A DNA stretch of 64,000 nucleotides from Piezodorus guildinii (lineage: Eukaryota > Arthropoda > Insecta > Hemiptera > Pentatomidae). The translations under genes were made by a program, and so were the position numbers. Of this stretch, positions 63,401-64,000 are shown piece after piece (position 1 is the first letter of the stretch; each line of letters opens with the position of its first letter). The notes below the pieces were generated by a model, which did no database searches, had not been told where the DNA came from, and was given only the letters and a program-made list of their open reading frames with translations. Location of the stretch: contig CM041292.1 of assembly GCA_023052935.1 (NCBI GenBank), positions 35,470,639-35,534,638 of the forward strand, written 5' to 3'.

Positions 63401-63911
63401 AATGGGGAGGGACTATTTTGCTGGTGGCATCATTCAACAAAACTACTGTATATTTCTTTAACAAGTTCATGAAAATATTTTTGATGGGAAAAAGCAGATG
63501 CAGACAATATTTTGAATGCTATACTCCTTCGTCTATGTATTTTTTGGGATAGCTTTATTTTCAGATGTTCATTAGATGAGTTCTTATTGGAGAGTTTTCA
63601 TTTGTCTAAAATTATTTAAGTCGTAGAAATGAGTAATGCCCATTTTCAGGTTCTGTTATATGTTGTCTCATTTATTAGTTTAGCTTTAGCTTCCTTTTTT
63701 TGTATGTAGTTTAATTTACAGTAATATATTTTATTGGAAGGTGCCTGTTGCATCATGGTTTGATGACATGACAGACACCGAGATGTTAGACCTCATCCCA
63801 TTCTTCGAAAAGCTTAGTAAGGCGGAGAGCGTCTACTCAATGCTGTGCAACTCGAACCACCCTTATTCTACTGGTGGAGGCGGAGATATCAATAATCACA
63901 TTTCGTCATAG
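48402..63911 (+). CDS. CTD small phosphatase, SCP/CTDSPL type (6 exons)
   Basis: Exons: 48402-48474, 48915-48953, 54888-55120, 56634-56783, 60608-60793, 63741-63911, giving 283 aa. All junctions are GT/AG with consistent phase. It is a Mg2+-dependent HAD-family protein serine phosphatase. Vertebrate SCPs dephosphorylate RNA polymerase II CTD Ser5, SMADs and REST. The catalytic DLDET motif has nucleophile D104 and D106 by my count. [66 protein letters not shown] and [20 protein letters not shown] follow in family order. The N-terminus [16 protein letters not shown] is the SCP signature. A CCF cluster ([11 protein letters not shown]) may be palmitoylated. The linker is Gly/Ser/Pro-rich. The orthologue (CTDSP1, 2 or L) cannot be fixed, so no symbol is given. 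Confidence 0.95.
52750..53050 (+). pseudogene. Possible LINE RT-tail fragment
   Basis: [21 protein letters not shown] resembles the LINE VFENKVLRKIFG.KR segment, followed by a [12 protein letters not shown] piece. Heavily decayed; phosphatase intron 2. Confidence 0.4.
54240..54565 (-). pseudogene. Jockey/CR1-like LINE C-terminal fragment
   Basis: The minus strand reads [20 protein letters not shown], then a stop, [10 protein letters not shown] and [17 protein letters not shown]. This follows the jockey-group order (TYASPVW....K.Q..QNK..R.I..AP.......I..DL.....I). One frame break is visible. Confidence 0.7.
55303..55787 (-). mobile_element. Second Penelope-like inverted-repeat element
   Basis: The arms 55303-55363 and 55726-55787 are inverted copies (CTTCCAAAACAGTTTATTAC and complement) about 60 bp long with few mismatches. 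Just inside the left arm, on the minus strand, lies a hammerhead-like CTGATGATG...GAAACGTT. The interior (about 360 bp) has no coding. The layout mirrors the nested PLE with unrelated arm sequence. Phosphatase intron 3. Confidence 0.6.
55364..55401 (-). ncRNA. Degenerate hammerhead-like motif
   Basis: The minus strand has GAGTC-CTGATGA-TGGGGAAGGCAGT-GAAAC-GTT-AACTC. The core boxes and a 4-bp stem I (GAGT/ACTC) are present, but the sequence between the boxes does not fold into a good stem II. Probably inactive as it stands. Confidence 0.4.
57507..57695 (-). mobile_element. SINE-2, head-truncated copy
   Basis: Minus-strand SINE-2 from the ATTTAACGTCCCTTTATGCT tail to the CTAAGGATTTTTT block; the tRNA-like head is missing. 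Phosphatase intron 4. Confidence 0.85.
58270..58690 (-). pseudogene. LINE reverse-transcriptase fossil
   Basis: Minus-strand translation in shifting frames shows an RT-to-C-terminal block like F.LPL.....L..SLIF.HFDY, then a [21 protein letters not shown] stretch that parallels LNSTLSNRLQRVQNSCVRYI of jockey-group elements. The identification rests on motif order only. Confidence 0.55.
58795..60425. mobile_element. Foldback element with long inverted arms
   Basis: The left arm (58795-59030 plus ~59657-59860) and the right arm (~59930-60425) are inverted copies over ~400-500 bp. Both contain CTTTATGAAGCACTGTGATG, AATTTCCCTT and ATTCGCTTTTCC blocks in mirrored order. Outer parts repeat a GGCTCGAGCC-type palindromic motif. 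Ends resemble CAGTGTTGTAAAAAAG, a hAT-like terminus, but no TSD was found. There is only a small central loop and no transposase. The left arm is split by a LINE fragment. Phosphatase intron 4. Confidence 0.75.
59044..59643 (-). mobile_element. 5'-truncated LINE (RNase H end) in the foldback arm
   Basis: A perfect 13-bp duplication GTTTTTTCTGCTT flanks it (59031-59043 and 59644-59656). On the minus strand it encodes [41 protein letters not shown] and [20 protein letters not shown], the RNase H and C-terminal parts of an RNase-H-bearing non-LTR element. The frame is open from 59668 (its first codons come from the foldback arm) to 59069. The first RNase H aspartate (TDS motif) is missing through 5' truncation. 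A (GAA)n run forms the 3' tail. Confidence 0.88.
60568..60580. repeat. (TG)n microsatellite
   Basis: A short GT dinucleotide run 27 bp before the phosphatase exon 5 acceptor. Confidence 0.75.
62248..62435 (+). mobile_element. SINE-2, truncated copy
   Basis: Plus-strand SINE-2 body without its tRNA-like head, diverged. Blocks such as AAATGGTGGTCCAGAGCCTG and ATCATCCGATAGCCACAG align with the copy at 38651. Confidence 0.7.
62705..63015 (-). mobile_element. SINE-1 copy
   Basis: Full-length minus-strand SINE-1, with head at 62937-63015 (B box complement GGATTCGAACC, A-box complement CCACTAGACCA) and an A-rich end at left. Confidence 0.9.
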
Positions 63912-64000
63912 CACAATCTTTGCTTCCTCTTCATAACTTCACCCTGTGCCAACTATGCCTTCACTAAATATTCAGTGTCTTTAACATAGACCATTTGTAA
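63912..64000 (+). other. Start of phosphatase 3' UTR
   Basis: Sequence after the TAG stop to the window edge. No polyadenylation signal is seen yet. Confidence 0.7.

Overview
The window is AT-rich animal nuclear DNA. It holds four intron-containing, conserved housekeeping genes whose introns and spacers are packed with mobile-element debris. Intron structure, gene content and the repeat mix (an HmRTE-like LINE, Penelope-like elements, Helitron/Helentron-like elements, hAT and Tc1/mariner relics, tRNA-derived SINEs) suggest an insect. The species cannot be read from the sequence.

Layout. 1-5835 is repeat-bearing spacer ending in a promoter-like stretch with E2F- and DRE-like sites. 5836-14143 (+) encodes the DNA primase large subunit (PRIM2). 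15405-18938 (-) encodes the 26S proteasome lid subunit Rpn8/PSMD7, convergent with PRIM2. 18939-21266 is the spacer between the divergent PSMD7 and GLG1. 21267-47345 (+) encodes Golgi apparatus protein 1 (GLG1), 17 exons. 48402-63911 (+) encodes a CTD small phosphatase (CTDSP/SCP family), 6 exons; the window ends 89 nt after its stop. All exon joins were worked out by hand from splice sites, phase and family similarity, and are internally consistent except for the last PRIM2 exon. The four genes act in unrelated pathways (replication priming, protein degradation, Golgi glycoprotein biology, phosphatase signalling), so no shared system is implied.

The most interesting material is transposon architecture. 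GLG1 intron 4 carries a nearly complete RTE-type LINE. Its ORF1 is split by a Penelope-like retroelement (PLE) with ~300-bp inverted arms, a GIY-YIG coding remnant, a 13-bp target-site duplication (TSD) and a hammerhead-ribozyme-like motif in each arm. 8 kb away, GLG1 intron 7 holds a 43-bp insertion that is only the PLE tail, again with a perfect 13-bp TSD. The phosphatase gene has a second PLE-like inverted repeat with its own hammerhead-like core. It also has a ~1.6-kb foldback element whose left arm was hit by a LINE fragment (13-bp TSD), and a hAT-like element carrying two SINEs. PRIM2 introns carry Helentron-like elements in opposite orientations. Two tRNA-derived SINE families and several 8-bp-TSD MITEs recur throughout.
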